This document shows, in pieces, positions 33,770-41,811 of a stretch of DNA of 64,000 nucleotides. Numbering within the stretch: the first letter of the stretch is position 1; each line of letters begins with the position of its first letter. A program made the position numbers and the translations under genes. The notes beneath the pieces were generated by a model, which did no database searches, was not told the origin of the DNA, and worked only from the letters and a program-made list of their open reading frames with translations. Source of the stretch: Actinomadura flavalba DSM 45200 (lineage in GTDB: Bacteria; Actinomycetota; Actinomycetes; Streptosporangiales; Streptosporangiaceae); assembly GCF_000374305.1 (NCBI RefSeq), contig NZ_KB894096.1, positions 62,001 to 126,000 of the forward strand. Direction: 5' to 3'.

Positions 33770-35814
33770 GCCGCGACCTCGATGCGGGTGTCGTGGAAGA
33801 CCGGGCCGCCGCCGAGGTCGGTGACGTCCTCGCGGGTCACCGCGTTGACCGAGGCGCCGCCGGTCAGCTTGGCCCAGTGGCCCTTGGTCGTCGCGGCGAC
33901 GCCCGGCCGGACCCGGTCGGTGAGGCGGGCGACGGCCTCGAACGCGCCCCGGTCGTTGGACGCGGTGACGCGGTCGCCGTCGGCCAGTTCGCGGGCGGCG
34001 GCGTCGCCGGGGTGCAGCCACAGTTCCGGGTCGCCCGCGCGGCGGCGCAGACGCGGTTCGTTGGCGAACGTCGTGTTCAGGAAGTGGTGCGACGCCGCCG
34101 AGATCAGCGCGAGCGGGTACCGGGCGGCGCGGCCGGCGTCGGTGACCTCGGCGGGCGGGACGTAGCCGGGCAGCGGGTCGGCGTCGCCGCGCCGCTCGGC
34201 GCGCGAGGACCGGAACTCCAGCCGCCCCGACGGCGTCGGGAACCCGTCCGCGTACGGCAGGAACGGGTCGGGGACGGACAGCCGCACCGACCCCTCCCGG
34301 CGCAGCCGGTCCAGGTCGATGCCCGCCAGGAACGGATGCCCCGAGCCGAGCGCCTGCGCGGCCAGTTCCTCATCGGAGTCGTACAGCGACGGCTCGTCCA
34401 GGCCCATCGCGCGGGCCAGCCGCCGGAACGTCTCGGTGGCGGGCAGGCACTCGCCCGGCGGCGCGACCGCCGGTTCGTTCCAGTGCAGGTAAAGGTGGCC
34501 GTAGCCGTCGTTGAGGTCGGCGTGCTCGTGCTGCATCGTCGCCGGGAGCAGCAGATCGGCGTAGTCGGCGGTGTCGGTGCGGAAGTGGTCCACCACGACC
34601 GTGAACAGGTCGGAGCGGGACAGGCCGCGCCGGACGCGGTTCTGGTCGGGATTGCTCGCCGCCGGGTTGCCCGCCAGCACGAGCAGCGCCCGCACGGCCG
34701 GGTCGGCGTCCAGCAGCGTCCCGCCCAGGCGGCTCATCGACAGGATGCGCGACGGGTGGGGGAGCAGGTCGTAGCGGTGCAGCCGCGCCTTGTCGATCTT
34801 GGAGTGGCCGGACGTGGACGTCGCCAGCCCGCCGCCGCGCAGCCGCCAGTCGCCGGTGACGCCCGGCAGCGCGGCCAGCGCGCGCAGCGCGTTGCCGCCG
34901 CCCGCGTGCCGCTGGAGACCCTGCGTCGCGCGGATCGCGGTCGGCCGGGTGCGGGCGATCCGCTCACCGAGCGCCACGATCGCCTCCGCCGGGACACCGG
35001 TGATCGTCGCGGCGCGGCCGGGCGGGAACTCCGCGATCCGCGACCGGAACTCGGGCCAGCCGCTCGTGTGGTCGCGGAGGAACGCGTCGTCCTGCGCGCC
35101 CAGGCCAACGACCACGTGCAGCAGCGCCAGCGCGAGCGCGGCGTCGGTGCCGGGCAGCGGGGCCAGGTGATCGTCGGCCAGCCGCGCCGTGCGCGTCGCC
35201 ACCGGGTCGATCGCGACGACGTGCGCCCCGGCCGCGCGCGCGTCCTGCACGAACTTCCACACGTGGTGCCCGGACGTGAGCGGGTTCGTCCCCCACAGGA
35301 GGATCAGCCGGGCGTGCGCCAGATCCTCCGGGTCCATCCCGGCGGGGGAGCCGAGTATGTCGGAGATGCCCGTCGCGCCCGCGACCGAGCAGATGTCGGC
35401 GCTGTGCAGCGACGCGCCCAGCAGGTTGAACAGCCGCCGCCCCGGCTGGCCCTCCAGACCCTGGAGGTAGCCGAGCGTGCCGGTGCCCCAGTACGGCCAG
35501 ATCGCCTGGCCGCCGTGCTCGTCCACGATCGCCCGCAGCCGCGCGGCCATCTCGCCCAGCGCCTCGTCCCAGGAGATCCGCGCGAACCGGCCCTCGCCCT
35601 TGCGGCCGACGCGGCGCAGCGGCGCGGTGACCCGGTCGGGCTGCCCGGCCCGCTCCAGCCACCGGTTGACCTTGCCGCACAGCGCGCCGCGCGTGTACGG
35701 ATGGGCCGGGTTGCCGCGCAGCCGCACCGCCTGACCGTCCTCGACCGAGACGACCCAGGAGCAGCCGTCCGGGCAGTCGAGCGGGCAGGCCCCGGCGACG
35801 TCGCGGACGGGCAT
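33751..35814 (-). CDS. Molybdopterin-dependent oxidoreductase with one [4Fe-4S] cluster
   Basis: A 687-residue member of the DMSO reductase superfamily (formate dehydrogenase/assimilatory nitrate reductase branch). The N-terminal cluster motif is CPLDCPDGCSW followed by Cys in TRGALCGKVNRW. The bis-MGD contacts include the ISWDEALGEMAARL start of domain II and WGTNPLTSGHHVW. A Cys in SADICSVAGATG is a candidate for the Mo ligand or a nearby residue. The C-terminal domain (SHHFLNTTFANEPRLR and LHPGDAAARELADGDRV) is intact. The substrate is unknown. The ATG at 35812-35814 shares one base with the thyX stop, giving a thyX-oxidoreductase-WYL operon. No separate electron-transfer subunit is beside it. 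Confidence 0.85.
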   Translation of the reverse strand: MPVRDVAGACPLDCPDGCSWVVSVEDGQAVRLRGNPAHPYTRGALCGKVNRWLERAGQPDRVTAPLRRVGRKGEGRFARISWDEALGEMAARLRAIVDEHGGQAIWPYWGTGTLGYLQGLEGQPGRRLFNLLGASLHSADICSVAGATGISDILGSPAGMDPEDLAHARLILLWGTNPLTSGHHVWKFVQDARAAGAHVVAIDPVATRTARLADDHLAPLPGTDAALALALLHVVVGLGAQDDAFLRDHTSGWPEFRSRIAEFPPGRAATITGVPAEAIVALGERIARTRPTAIRATQGLQRHAGGGNALRALAALPGVTGDWRLRGGGLATSTSGHSKIDKARLHRYDLLPHPSRILSMSRLGGTLLDADPAVRALLVLAGNPAASNPDQNRVRRGLSRSDLFTVVVDHFRTDTADYADLLLPATMQHEHADLNDGYGHLYLHWNEPAVAPPGECLPATETFRRLARAMGLDEPSLYDSDEELAAQALGSGHPFLAGIDLDRLRREGSVRLSVPDPFLPYADGFPTPSGRLEFRSSRAERRGDADPLPGYVPPAEVTDAGRAARYPLALISAASHHFLNTTFANEPRLRRRAGDPELWLHPGDAAARELADGDRVTASNDRGAFEAVARLTDRVRPGVAATTKGHWAKLTGGASVNAVTREDVTDLGGGPVFHDTRIEVAACARRG

Positions 35815-36611
35815 CAGACCTTGCGCCACCGGGGCGTCCAGGCGCCGTCCTCGACCTCGTAGTCGCCGAACAGCGCGGGGGCCTCCTTGCGCAGCACCTC
35901 ACCGACGAGGTTGAAGAGCAGGCGGATCTCCTCCTCGGCGCCCTCGGCGGTGCGGGCCTCCAGCGTGTGCCGGAGCGTGCGGACGTTCGCCGTCCAGACC
36001 AGGCCGGTGCCGACGCCCTCGGGGGCGAACCGCCGCATGAACGACGTGCGGTGCTTCTTCACCGCGAACGGGACGCCCTCGTCGTCCAGGCCGAAGTGGC
36101 CGGCCATCCAGCCCTGGAACTCCTCCATCTGCTCCAGCAGCGCCGTCGCGCGCTTCATCAGCTCCGGGTCGTCCTTCGCCCACTCGGGGAACCAGAACGG
36201 GATGTCCTGGAGGCGGACGAACCGCAGCGACTCCTGCGAGATCGCCACCCCCGGCCGGTGCCGGATCAGCTCGTGGGTCAGCACCCGGCTGACGTTGTGC
36301 AGCACGAAGCTGAACGACACGTGCTCCAGCACCGACCCGTGCAGCGACCGCAGGATGTTCTGCAGGTACTCGGTCTGGTCGGTGCGGACGCGCGTCACGT
36401 TCGGGTTCAGGCCCGGCTCCCACGAGCGGTAGCAGAGCCGCCCGGCGAACTCGGCGAGGTTCTGCGGGTCGTTCAGCTCGGCGTCCAGGTCCCCGCGGTC
36501 CAGGCGCTCCAGCCAGCTCTCCCCGCCGACCTCGCGCAGATACCGCGCGACCTCGTCGTAGTCGAGTTCGGGCTTGGCCACGAGGAAGACCTCGGGTTCG
36601 ACGCTCTTCAC
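35814..36611 (-). CDS. thyX: Flavin-dependent thymidylate synthase
   Basis: Makes dTMP from dUMP using FAD, NADPH and methylene-tetrahydrofolate. The ThyX signature is RHRPGVAISQES followed by LRFV; it has eight residues between RHR and the Ser aligned to the motif, one more than the usual RHRX7S. Other conserved parts are HVSFSFVLHNVSRVLTHELI before the motif and WTANVRTLRHTLEARTAEGA near the C-terminus. The protein is 265 residues, slightly longer than typical. The GTG at 36609-36611 is the likely start. ThyX is typical of actinomycetes, many of which carry it alongside or instead of ThyA. Confidence 0.93.
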   Translation of the reverse strand: MKSVEPEVFLVAKPELDYDEVARYLREVGGESWLERLDRGDLDAELNDPQNLAEFAGRLCYRSWEPGLNPNVTRVRTDQTEYLQNILRSLHGSVLEHVSFSFVLHNVSRVLTHELIRHRPGVAISQESLRFVRLQDIPFWFPEWAKDDPELMKRATALLEQMEEFQGWMAGHFGLDDEGVPFAVKKHRTSFMRRFAPEGVGTGLVWTANVRTLRHTLEARTAEGAEEEIRLLFNLVGEVLRKEAPALFGDYEVEDGAWTPRWRKV

Positions 36612-36632
36612 TGCTGCCCCAATGCATCACTT

Positions 36633-36649
36633 CGCCTCACGGTGAGGCG
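36633..36649. promoter_or_regulatory. 17-base palindrome in the thyX / hydrolase divergent region
   Basis: CGCCTCACGGTGAGGCG is a perfect inverted repeat of eight bases around one central base, 22 bases upstream of the thyX start and about 113 bases before the divergent dienelactone hydrolase. The size and symmetry suit a dimeric regulator; the XRE protein encoded after the hydrolase is a candidate. Confidence 0.5.
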
Positions 36650-36761
36650 TGTCAAGGAAACCAGGTCTTCGCGCTGATCGCGAGCGGTGGGGCGGGGTGG
36701 GCGTCCCGGTCCGGGCGGTGTGTGTGAGGGTGGGGCCCAACGTTGTGGCGAGGACAGGGGT

Positions 36762-37487
36762 GTGACGGACATGGCCGAGATCTCTCTCACCGTCGGGGGC
36801 CGTACGTTCCCCGGTTATCTGGCCGTTCCCGAGGGGGAGGGGCCGTGGCCCGGCGTCGTCGTGGTGTTCGAGGCACTGGGGGCGAGCGCCGACATGCGGG
36901 CGCAGGCCGACCGGCTGGCCGCGCGCGGGTACCTGGCGCTGCTGCCGGACCTGTACGGCGGGAAGCCGTGGATGCGGTGCGTCATGGGCGCGATGCGGCA
37001 GATGATCGCGCGGCGCGGCACCGCCTACGACGTGATCGAGGCGTCGCGGGTGGCGCTGGCGGAACGGCCCGACTGCACCGGACGCGTCGGCGTCATCGGG
37101 TTCTGCCTCGGCGGCGGGTTCGCGCTCGTCGCGGCGGCCCGCTACGACTTCCAGGCCGCGTCGGCCAACTACGGCATCCTGCCGCGCGACACCGGCGCCC
37201 TCGCCGGCGCGTGCCCGGTCATCGCCCACTACGGCGCGAAGGACCCCACGCTGCGCGGCGCGGCGGCCAAGCTGGAGCGCGCCCTGACCGCGCACGGTGT
37301 GACGCACGAGGTGACGGAGGTCCCCGGCGCGGGGCACGGCTTCCTCACCGAGACGTCGGTGCCCGCCCCGATCATGCCCGTCGCCCGGGTCACCTTCGGC
37401 CTCGGCAAGGGCCGCGAGAACGCCCCCGAGGCATGGGACCGGATCTTCGGATTCTTCGGCGAGCACCTGCACGGCGAGAGGACGTGA
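36762..37487 (+). CDS. Dienelactone hydrolase-family protein
   Basis: A 241-residue alpha/beta hydrolase. The Cys nucleophile is in VIGFCLGGGFAL (residues about 108-119), with Asp in HYGAKDPTLR and His in PGAGHGFL completing the triad, as in dienelactone hydrolase. GTG at 36762 is chosen because GAGGAC lies eight bases before it; the ATG at 36771 is an alternative. It hydrolyses ester or lactone substrates, perhaps from aromatic breakdown. Its stop overlaps the XRE regulator start (GTGA), so regulator and enzyme are made together. Confidence 0.87.
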   Translation: MTDMAEISLTVGGRTFPGYLAVPEGEGPWPGVVVVFEALGASADMRAQADRLAARGYLALLPDLYGGKPWMRCVMGAMRQMIARRGTAYDVIEASRVALAERPDCTGRVGVIGFCLGGGFALVAAARYDFQAASANYGILPRDTGALAGACPVIAHYGAKDPTLRGAAAKLERALTAHGVTHEVTEVPGAGHGFLTETSVPAPIMPVARVTFGLGKGRENAPEAWDRIFGFFGEHLHGERT

Positions 37488-38305
37488 CGGCGAACGCGCT
37501 GGGCGAGGCCCAGCCCATCGGGGACCGGCTGCGCGCCTGGCGCCACCGCCGCCGCCTCAGCCAGCTCGAACTCGCCTCGGCCGCGCAGGTGTCCACCCGG
37601 CATCTGAGCTTCGTGGAGACCGGCCGGTCGATGCCGAGCCGCGCGATGGTGCTGCGCCTGGCCGAGCACCTGGACGTCCCCCTGCGCGACCGCAACCTGC
37701 TGCTCGTCGCCGCCGGATACGCCCCCGGCTACGCGGAGACGCCGCTGCCCGAACCCCGCATGGACGGCGTGCGGAGCGCGCTGCGGCAGGTGCTGGCGGC
37801 GCACGAGCCCGCGCCCGCGCTCGTCGTCGACCGGTTCTGGAACCTGGTGGACGCCAACGCCGCCGCCGGGCTGTTCCTGGAGGACGTCGCCCCCGAGCTG
37901 CTGCGCCCGCCGGTGAACGCGCTGCGGCTCAGCATGCACCCGGACGGCATGGCGGGCCGCATCGCCAACCTCGGCGAGTGGCGGGCGCACATGATCGGGC
38001 GCGTGCGGCGGCACGTCGCGCTCACCGCCGACGCCGCGCTCACCTCGCTCTACCGCGAACTGCGGGACTACCCCGGCCCGCGCGCCGACGTCGCCGCCGA
38101 GCCGGACGGCGGGGAGGTGCTGGTGCCGCTGCGGCTGCGCGCGGACGGCCGCGACCTCGCGTTCATCACCACGATCGCCACGTTCGGCACGCCCCTGGAC
38201 GTCACGGTCGCGGAACTGGCCATCGAGGCGTTCTATCCGGCCGACGCCGCGACGACGGCGTTCCTGCGCGAACGCGCCGCCGCGGCGGACGGGGCCCCGG
38301 TCTGA
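37484..38305 (+). CDS. XRE-family regulator with MmyB-like ligand domain
   Basis: A 273-residue regulator. The N-terminal Cro/C1 helix-turn-helix (about residues 12-70; LRAWRHRRRLSQLELASAAQ, then STRHLSFVETGRSMPS) is followed by the MmyB-type C-terminal domain (APALVVDRFWNLVDANAAAG and FYPADAATTAFL). In Streptomyces relatives this domain binds fatty-acid-like ligands, and such regulators usually control an adjacent gene. The GTG at 37484 overlaps the hydrolase stop. A terminator that includes its stop codon follows. Confidence 0.87.
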   Translation: MTANALGEAQPIGDRLRAWRHRRRLSQLELASAAQVSTRHLSFVETGRSMPSRAMVLRLAEHLDVPLRDRNLLLVAAGYAPGYAETPLPEPRMDGVRSALRQVLAAHEPAPALVVDRFWNLVDANAAAGLFLEDVAPELLRPPVNALRLSMHPDGMAGRIANLGEWRAHMIGRVRRHVALTADAALTSLYRELRDYPGPRADVAAEPDGGEVLVPLRLRADGRDLAFITTIATFGTPLDVTVAELAIEAFYPADAATTAFLRERAAAADGAPV

Positions 38306-38325
38306 CCGCGCCTCAGACCGGGGCC
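38293..38325 (+). terminator. Terminator overlapping the XRE regulator stop
   Basis: A perfect 13-base inverted repeat (38293-38305 with 38313-38325) with a seven-base loop; the 5' arm ends in the TGA stop codon. It lies between convergent genes. The following bases are GTCTCCCTCC, with no long T-run. Confidence 0.7.
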
Positions 38326-38377
38326 GTCTCCCTCCCCATTCCCCCCTCGGGACGCCGCGCGGGCGCTCCGGCCGTGC

Positions 38378-39571
38378 TCAGGCGTGGTGCACGACCGGGC
38401 AGCCCCGCGCGGGCGGAAGCTCCGGGACGACCGGCTCGCCGGTCTCGGCGAGATCGTGGTGAATCCTCGCGGACGGCACGCCGAGCCGGCGCAGCGCGTC
38501 GACCGCCGTCCGCGTCATGTCCGCCGGGCCGCAGACGAACGCCTCGTGCTCGTCCAGGTCGGGCAGGCCGCGCAGCACCTCGGGCAGGACGTCGGGCAGC
38601 AGCCCCGCCCGGTACGGGTGCTCGCCGTAGGCGTCCGACAGGACCGGCACGATCCGCAGCCCCGGGCACGCCTCCGTCAGCGCCCGCAGCCCTGGCAGGT
38701 CGTACAGGCCGCGCTCGTCGCGCGCGCCGACGACCAGGTGGACCGCGCGGTGCGGCGCGGTCGTCGCCACCTGCTCCAGCACGGCCTTGAGCGGCGCCAG
38801 GCCGGTGCCGCCCGCGACGAGGACCAGGTCGCGGTCCGAGCCGGGGTCGAGCGTCATCGTGCCGAGCGGCGGCCCGAGCAGCACCGTGTCGCCCGGGGCC
38901 GTGGAGCGGACCAGCGCGCCGCTGACCCACCCGCCGGGCACGGCCCGCACGTGCAGCTCCAGCGAGCCGTCCGCGCGGGGCGCGTTGGCGACCGAGAACG
39001 GCCGCCACACGCGCGGCCACCGCGCGCACTGCACGGTGACGTACTGGCCGGGCGTGAACGGCACGGGCTGCCCCGGCCGCAGCGTGAGGACGGCCAGGTC
39101 GTGCGCGCGCCGGTCGTGCGCGGTCACTTCGGCGACCCACCAGGGCGGGGTGTCCGCGTCCTGCTCGGCCGCCTCGATCATGAGGGTGGACGCCGTCCGG
39201 TAGGCGGCGGTCCACGCGGTCTCGGCCTCCGCCGACCAGGCGGGGCCGGCGAACTTGCGCAGCGTCGCGAGGAGCGCGGCACCGACGGCCGGATAGTGCT
39301 CGGGGCGGACCCCGTACTTGCGGTGGTCGCGGCCGAGGCGCCGCAGGTACGGCAGCAGGCTGTCCGGGTCGTCCAGGCGGAACACGATCGTGGTGAGCGC
39401 CTGGAACAGCCGGTCCCGCTGGACGTCCATCGCGGGCGGGAACAGGGCCCGCACGCGCGGCTCGGCCGCGAAGAGACGGCCGTAGAAATAGGCCGCCGCC
39501 TTTTCCCCCGATGCCTCCACGGGGAGAAAACTCGATCTGATGGTTCTGGGTTCCACGGTCATTTCCCGCAC
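38378..39571 (-). CDS. hmp: Flavohaemoprotein (nitric oxide dioxygenase-like)
   Basis: A 397-residue protein with a bacterial globin domain (about 10-140) and a ferredoxin-NADP reductase-like part. In the globin part AAAYFYGRLF carries the distal Tyr region, GRDHRKYGV gives the proximal His (about 83), and EHYPAVGAALL follows. In the reductase part WRPFSVANAP corresponds to the FAD-binding RxYS motif, and LVLVAGGTGLAPLKAVLEQV binds NADPH. It should oxidise nitric oxide to nitrate, useful in a cell that respires nitrate (narGHJI at 58044). The start is a GTG at 39569-39571; an ATG three codons on is possible. The C-terminus ends in the Pro/Cys-containing ARGCPVVHHA. Confidence 0.88.
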   Translation of the reverse strand: MREMTVEPRTIRSSFLPVEASGEKAAAYFYGRLFAAEPRVRALFPPAMDVQRDRLFQALTTIVFRLDDPDSLLPYLRRLGRDHRKYGVRPEHYPAVGAALLATLRKFAGPAWSAEAETAWTAAYRTASTLMIEAAEQDADTPPWWVAEVTAHDRRAHDLAVLTLRPGQPVPFTPGQYVTVQCARWPRVWRPFSVANAPRADGSLELHVRAVPGGWVSGALVRSTAPGDTVLLGPPLGTMTLDPGSDRDLVLVAGGTGLAPLKAVLEQVATTAPHRAVHLVVGARDERGLYDLPGLRALTEACPGLRIVPVLSDAYGEHPYRAGLLPDVLPEVLRGLPDLDEHEAFVCGPADMTRTAVDALRRLGVPSARIHHDLAETGEPVVPELPPARGCPVVHHA

Positions 39572-40058
39572 TCGCCCCCCAGGTTACGGACACCGAATCC
39601 CGGCGTTCCCCGGCGCTTTGTACGCCCCCGGGTGTCCGGCTGGGTGAAATTCTCGCACCCAAAGCCGCAGGTACTCAACCGATTCCCGGCAAGCCGCAAC
39701 GAATACTTCAAAGAGTAATCGTGTCATGATTCTCGGTAGTCATCCCGTCCGAGGGATCGGGAGAAGGATACTGATCGGTATTGATAAAGGTGCCGGGAGT
39801 TGTCGCGGACGATCTCTGACAATGGCCGTCGATGGTGCGAGGTAGGCGGCATGCTCGCTGTCCGCCGTAAATGTCGCTATTGCTACCATCGGTGGACGAT
39901 TCTCTACCCCCGGCCGTGCGGCGCCGCCGCCGCGCGTCCGCGGGGCCGGGGATCACCGAGTCGCCGGATACGCCATGATGCTGAGACGAAGCCGGTGCAA
40001 ACCCGCACATCGGAACGCGGGCACCGCCCGGCGTTCCCGAGGAGACCAGGGACCAGGC
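39572..40058. other. Long AT-richer intergenic region upstream of hmp and the PuuD-like gene
   Basis: About 490 bases with no gene I can support. The stretch 39690-39800 is clearly AT-richer than its surroundings and contains short dyads (TACT/AGTA around 39706-39719, ATGA/TCAT around 39726-39743, ATAC/GTAT around 39767-39780), so it may hold divergent promoters and a regulator site. A 16-codon start MLAVRRKCRYCYHRWT at 39851 runs into low-complexity sequence and I do not call it. Confidence 0.45.
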
Positions 40059-40796
40059 ATGCCAGAGGACACCCGCCCGACCTCCGCGCCGCCCCCGCCG
40101 CTGATCGGCGTGACCACCTATCTCGAACCGGCCCGCTGGGGCACCTGGGTCCGGGAGGCGGCCCTGCTCCCCGCGCCGTACCTGCGCGCCGTCGAACGCT
40201 CCGGCGGCGTGCCGGTGCTGCTGCCCCCGGCGGGCCGCCCGCAGGGGCTGCGCACGCTCGTCTCCCGGCTCGACGGCATCGTGTTCGCCGGGGGAGGCGA
40301 CGTCGACCCCGGCCGGTACGGCGCCGAACCGCACGCCGAGACGTCCCCGCCGCAGCCGCACCGCGACCGCGCCGAACTCGCGCTGCTGCGCGCCGTGCTG
40401 GAGCAGAACACGCCGTTCCTCGCGATCTGCCGGGGCATGCACCTGCTCAACGTCGCGCTCGGCGGCACGCTCGTCCAGCACCTGCCCGACCAGGTCGGCC
40501 ACGACGGGCACCGCCCCGAGATCGGGCGCGTCGGCACGCACCGCGTGCACATCAGCGGCAGCAGCGCCCTGGGCGGCGTCCTCGGCGCCACCGCCGACGT
40601 CCCCACCTACCACCACCAGGCGCTCGATCGCGTCGGCGGCGGCCTGGAACAGGTCGCGTGGGCCGACGACAAGACCGTCGAGGCCGTCGAGCTGCGCGGC
40701 CACCCGTTCGGCCTGGCCGTCCAGTGGCACCCGGAGGAGGGCGACGACCAGCGGCTGTTCGAGGCGCTCGTCGCGGCGGCGTCCGGCGGCGGCTGA
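40059..40796 (+). CDS. Gamma-glutamyl-gamma-aminobutyrate hydrolase family protein (peptidase C26)
   Basis: A 245-residue class I glutamine-amidotransferase-like hydrolase. The nucleophile Cys is in FLAICRGMHLLNVALGGTL and the His-Glu pair in VQWHPEEGDD. GVTTYLEPA at the start and GIVFAGGGDVDPGRYG are typical of the PuuD/peptidase C26 family, which cleaves gamma-glutamyl amides such as gamma-glutamyl-GABA from polyamine breakdown. No other puu genes are nearby, so the in vivo substrate is uncertain. The ATG at 40059 is the best start; the open frame extends upstream without a ribosome site. Confidence 0.88.
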   Translation: MPEDTRPTSAPPPPLIGVTTYLEPARWGTWVREAALLPAPYLRAVERSGGVPVLLPPAGRPQGLRTLVSRLDGIVFAGGGDVDPGRYGAEPHAETSPPQPHRDRAELALLRAVLEQNTPFLAICRGMHLLNVALGGTLVQHLPDQVGHDGHRPEIGRVGTHRVHISGSSALGGVLGATADVPTYHHQALDRVGGGLEQVAWADDKTVEAVELRGHPFGLAVQWHPEEGDDQRLFEALVAAASGGG

Positions 40797-40868
40797 CCGG
40801 GCGCGGATCACACCGCACGCCGGATTGGCCGCCCCCTCCCGGGGAACCGGTCCCGGCAAGGAGGACGG

Positions 40869-41807
40869 ATGTCGCTGGACCCGCAGACCGAACGGTACGT
40901 CGAGCAGCTTCGCGGTTTCACCGCGATGGCCGAGCACGGCGGCGCGCAACCCTCGATCCACGAGCTGCGCGAACAGCTCGACCTGGTGTTCCCGGTGGAA
41001 CGCCGGGACCTGCCGCGCGTCGAGGACCTGCGCGTGCCCGGCACCGGCGGGGAGATCCCCGTCCGGCTGTACCGGCCCGAGCCCGACGGCGCGCCGCTGC
41101 CCGTGCTGGTCTACCTGCACGGCGGCGGCTGGGTGGTCGGCGGCATCGAGGCCATGGACGTCTCCTGCCGCGAGCTGGCGGCGGGCGCGGGGTGCGTCGT
41201 GCTCAACGTCGGCTACCGGCTCGCGCCCGAACACCCCTACCCGGCCGCCGCCGAGGACACCTGGAGCGTCATCGCGGCCGTGCTCGCCGACCCCGCCCGG
41301 TTCGGCGCCGACCCCGGCCGCGTCGCCGTCGGCGGCGACAGCGCGGGCGGCAACCTGGCCGCCGTCGCCGCGCTGCGCGCCCGCGACACCGGGGTGCCGC
41401 TGGTGCACCAGCTCCTCGTCTACCCGGTCACCGACACCGCCCGCGACACCGAGAGCTGGGCGCAGTACGGCAGCGGCTACGGCCTGGACGCCGACCAGAT
41501 GTCCCGGTTCATGGAGATGTACCGGGCCGGCGCGGACCCGTGCGAACCGGGCCTGGCGCCGCTGCACGCGCCCGACCTGTCCGGCGTCGCGCCCGCGACC
41601 GTCATCACCGCCGAGTACGACATCCTGCGCGACGAGGGCGAGGCGTACGCGGCCCGGCTCGCGGCGGCGGGCGTGCCCGTCGAGGCCCGCCGGTACCCCG
41701 GCGTCGTGCACTCGTTCTTCCTCATGCCCGACACCTTCGACGCCGGACGCGACGCGCAGGCCCTCGCCGTCGCGCGGCTGCGGGAGGCGTTCGGGACGCC
41801 CGGGTGA
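40869..41807 (+). CDS. Alpha/beta hydrolase, hormone-sensitive lipase family
   Basis: A 312-residue esterase/lipase. The oxyanion motif HGGGW (YLHGGGWVVGG), nucleophile GDSAGGN, acid ITAEYDILRDEGEAYA and base His in GVVHSFFLMP are all in place, defining the HSL/family IV lipases. An N-terminal cap segment (about residues 1-50) covers the active site. It has a clear GGAGG site before the ATG at 40869. It follows the PuuD-like gene after 72 bases and converges with the acyl-CoA dehydrogenase at four bases distance. Confidence 0.93.
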   Translation: MSLDPQTERYVEQLRGFTAMAEHGGAQPSIHELREQLDLVFPVERRDLPRVEDLRVPGTGGEIPVRLYRPEPDGAPLPVLVYLHGGGWVVGGIEAMDVSCRELAAGAGCVVLNVGYRLAPEHPYPAAAEDTWSVIAAVLADPARFGADPGRVAVGGDSAGGNLAAVAALRARDTGVPLVHQLLVYPVTDTARDTESWAQYGSGYGLDADQMSRFMEMYRAGADPCEPGLAPLHAPDLSGVAPATVITAEYDILRDEGEAYAARLAAAGVPVEARRYPGVVHSFFLMPDTFDAGRDAQALAVARLREAFGTPG

Positions 41808-41811
41808 CGCC

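Noticed and set aside
39851..40058. A CxxC-containing start (RKCRYCYHRW) as a zinc-ribbon gene
   Set aside because: It has no ribosome site and runs straight into biased sequence with the frame continuing antiphase through the PuuD-like gene.
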